Source of the DNA: Streptomyces sp. Je 1-332
GTDB taxonomy: Bacteria; Actinomycetota; Actinomycetes; Streptomycetales; Streptomycetaceae
Reading direction: 5' to 3'
NCBI RefSeq assembly: GCF_040730185.1
Contig: NZ_CP160402.1
Location: 2,418,001-2,482,000 of the forward strand
Length of the DNA: 64,000 nt
In this document: in pieces, positions 62,505 through 64,000 of the stretch
Layout of the letters: each line of letters begins with the position of its first letter
Numbering within the stretch: the first letter of the stretch is position 1
The notes under the pieces: model-generated
What the model saw: only the letters and a program-made list of their open reading frames with translations
Told to the model about the DNA's origin: nothing
Databases searched by the model: none
Translations under genes and position numbers: made by a program

Positions 62505-63170
62505 TCAGCCCCCCGTCATCTCCCACACCAGCAGCTCCGCCGCTCCCCCGGGTCCCGCCACTGCCTCCAGGTCCTCCCCGTCCGTGATGCGGGCCGCGTC
62601 GCCCGGGGTCAGGGTTTCGTCGGCCACGTGGACTTCGCCGCGTACGACGTGGACGTACGCGAAGGGGGCGTCAGGGATGGCGGTGCGCTCGCCCGGGGCG
62701 AGTCTGCGGACATGCAGGAGCGCGCCCGCCGCCGGTACCGCGTAGGGAGTGGAGTCCGCGATGCCGTGGACCACCTCGTAGGACGGCTCGCCGCCCGGCG
62801 TCAGCGGGGAGAGCCACATCTGCACGAAGACCAACGGGTCGCCGCCGTCGTTGCGTTCCACATGGCGGACGCCGCCCGCCGCGCTCAGGTGCTGGACGTC
62901 CCCGGGGCGTACGACCGACTCGTGACCGGCCGAGTCGCGGTGGGTGAGTTCGCCCTCCACCACCCAGGTCACGATCTCCGTGTGGCTGTGCGGGTGTTCG
63001 TCGAAGCCCGCGCCGGGCGCCAGACGCTCCTCGTTGCAGGCCAGGACCGCGCCGAAGCGGAGGTTGTCCGGGTCGTAGTGCGGCCCGAAGGAGAAGGCGT
63101 GGAAGGTTTCGATACCGGCGGCGGGCTCGCCGCCGCGGTACCGCTCGCCGGAGCGCCGTACATCAATCAC
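62505..63170 (-). CDS. Pirin-family protein
   Basis: 221-aa bicupin. The N-terminal cupin has the metal set: VLACNEERLAPGAGFDEHPHSHTEIVTWVVEGELTHRDSAGHE (His ligands) and VVRPGDVQHLSAAGGVRHVERND. The second cupin is RRLAPGERTAIPDAPFAYVHVVRGEVHVADETLTPGDAARI. Some pirins are quercetin dioxygenases; others act in redox control. GTG 63170 (VIDVRRSGERY) is preferred; GTG 63179 is 9 bp upstream. Divergent from fasR. Confidence 0.87.
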   Translation of the reverse strand: MIDVRRSGERYRGGEPAAGIETFHAFSFGPHYDPDNLRFGAVLACNEERLAPGAGFDEHPHSHTEIVTWVVEGELTHRDSAGHESVVRPGDVQHLSAAGGVRHVERNDGGDPLVFVQMWLSPLTPGGEPSYEVVHGIADSTPYAVPAAGALLHVRRLAPGERTAIPDAPFAYVHVVRGEVHVADETLTPGDAARITDGEDLEAVAGPGGAAELLVWEMTGG

Positions 63171-63229
63171 GCACCCCACGTTAGACCCGGCTCCGCATGT
63201 CCCCGTCCCGATAAGGCAGTCTTGTCCCC

Positions 63230-64000
63230 GTGCCCGAACCCTCTGCGAACGAAGCCCGCCAGGACGCCCATCAGGCAGCCCACGAGGAAGCCGCGCGCCA
63301 CGAGGAAGCCGCCCGCCAGGACGCGCACCGGAAGGCTCACGCGCACTCAGCCACGCTGAAGCGCCTCGAGCAGTCGGCCGGCAGTCTCGCGGCGCAGGCC
63401 ATCGCGCGCATGGACGAGACCCTGTCCTGGTACCGGGCGATGCCCCCCGAGAACCGGTCGTGGATCGGTCTGGTCGCGCAGGCCGGTATCGCCGCGTTCA
63501 CCGAGTGGTTCCGGCATCCCGACGCCCCCCAGGCCATCTCCACCGACGTCTTCGGCACCGCCCCGCGCGAGCTGACCAGGGCGATCACCCTGCGCCAGAC
63601 GGTGGAGATGGTGCGTACGACGATCGAGGTGATGGAGTCCGCGGTCGACGAGATCGCGGCCCCCGGAGACGAGTCCATCCTCCGCGAGGCGCTCCTGGTG
63701 TACGCACGCGAGATCGCCTTCGCCACGGCGCAGGTCTACGCGCAGGCCGCCGAGGCACGCGGTGCCTGGGATGCCCGCCTGGAGTCCCTCGTCGTGAACG
63801 CGGTGCTCTCCGGGGAGGCCGACGAAGGGGCCGTGTCGCGCGCCGCCGCGCTCGGCTGGAACTCCCCCGAGCATGTCTGTGTCGTCCTCGGCACCGCGCC
63901 CGACGGCGACAGCGAACTCACCGTCGAAGCCATCCGTCGCGCCGCGCGGCACGCCAAACTGCAGGTCCTCACCGGTGTGCTGGGCGACCGTCTGGTCGTC
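63230..64000 (+). CDS. fasR: PucR-type fatty-acid biosynthesis regulator, partial at window edge
   Basis: First 257 codons of a gene that runs off the window. The acidic/His-rich N-terminus (NEARQDAHQAAHEEAARHEEAARQDAH, with ARxDAH repeats) is followed by LKRLEQSAGSLAAQAIARMDETLSWYRAMPPENRSWIGLVAQAGIAAFTEWF and LTRAITLRQTVEMVRTTIEVMES, the N-terminal domain of Streptomyces FasR, which controls the fabDHPF genes. The usual HTH_30 DNA-binding end is outside the window. GTG 63230. Identification rests on this N-terminus and on the aceE - fasR order known from S. coelicolor. Confidence 0.8.
   Translation, partial: MPEPSANEARQDAHQAAHEEAARHEEAARQDAHRKAHAHSATLKRLEQSAGSLAAQAIARMDETLSWYRAMPPENRSWIGLVAQAGIAAFTEWFRHPDAPQAISTDVFGTAPRELTRAITLRQTVEMVRTTIEVMESAVDEIAAPGDESILREALLVYAREIAFATAQVYAQAAEARGAWDARLESLVVNAVLSGEADEGAVSRAAALGWNSPEHVCVVLGTAPDGDSELTVEAIRRAARHAKLQVLTGVLGDRLVV

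Overview
The window is chromosomal DNA from a high-GC actinomycete, almost certainly a Streptomyces. The GC content is very high, third codon positions are almost all G or C, GTG and TTG starts are common, and many gene families are typical of the genus (DUF1023 hydrolases, DUF4429/SHOCT, DUF3052 upstream of a homodimeric aceE, TerD/TerC clusters, a PucR-type FasR at the right edge). The order TerD - peroxiredoxin - DUF3052 - aceE - ... - fasR matches my memory of the conserved Streptomyces core, so this looks like chromosome arm-to-core sequence and not a mobile island. No transposase, integrase, CRISPR array, rRNA or biosynthetic megasynthase was seen. One tRNA-Val (TAC) is present.

Layout. 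0-3 kb: divergent steroid-type thiolase and CYP125-like P450 around a KstR-like palindrome. 3-10 kb: a GT-C-like membrane protein convergent with a GT87-PAP2 fusion, a ProP-like MFS transporter and an inhibitory-type serpin. 10-17 kb: O-methyltransferase, FHA protein, small housekeeping genes, LysE exporter, GNAT, a DHA2 efflux pump fused to a MarR-like domain and a peptidoglycan-binding membrane protein, followed by tandem copies of a Streptomyces intergenic repeat. 17-26 kb: HAD phosphatase, a GDT1/TMEM165 exporter under an apparent yybP-ykoY manganese riboswitch, secreted HNH nuclease, PhoD-like phosphatase, FAD/NAD(P) protein, DoxX with an iron box, a frameshifted Cu/Zn superoxide dismutase and a DedA protein. 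26-33 kb: small proteins, cupin, single-domain response regulator, tRNA-Val, coiled-coil membrane protein, DUF4383, and a KDPG aldolase-KDG kinase operon.

33-44 kb is the most system-like stretch. It holds a HAD hydrolase, a four-domain PRTase-TRSP-PRTase/StiP-PELOTA protein, a citrate-lyase-like C-C lyase, a TerD protein with a proline-rich tail, a TerA-like protein, a DUF475/TerC-like membrane protein and two canonical TerD proteins. This matches the predicted Ter-associated biosynthetic and membrane stress system, whose chemistry is still not established. 43-48 kb: AhpE-like peroxiredoxin, DUF3052, aceE, potassium channel.

48-64 kb: secreted I36-type inhibitor, TetR/DHA2 efflux pair with a perfect palindromic operator, and a block of two DUF1023 hydrolases, a DUF4429 protein, a two-component system and an acyltransferase. 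Copies of one TACC-NN-GGTA dyad lie before both the kinase operon and the second hydrolase operon. After these come a MerR-aldo/keto reductase operon with a textbook 19-bp MerR spacer, GNAT, beta-lactamase-like hydrolase, pirin and the start of fasR. Several genes appear to be transcribed leaderless, with a -10-like hexamer 6-7 nt before the start codon.
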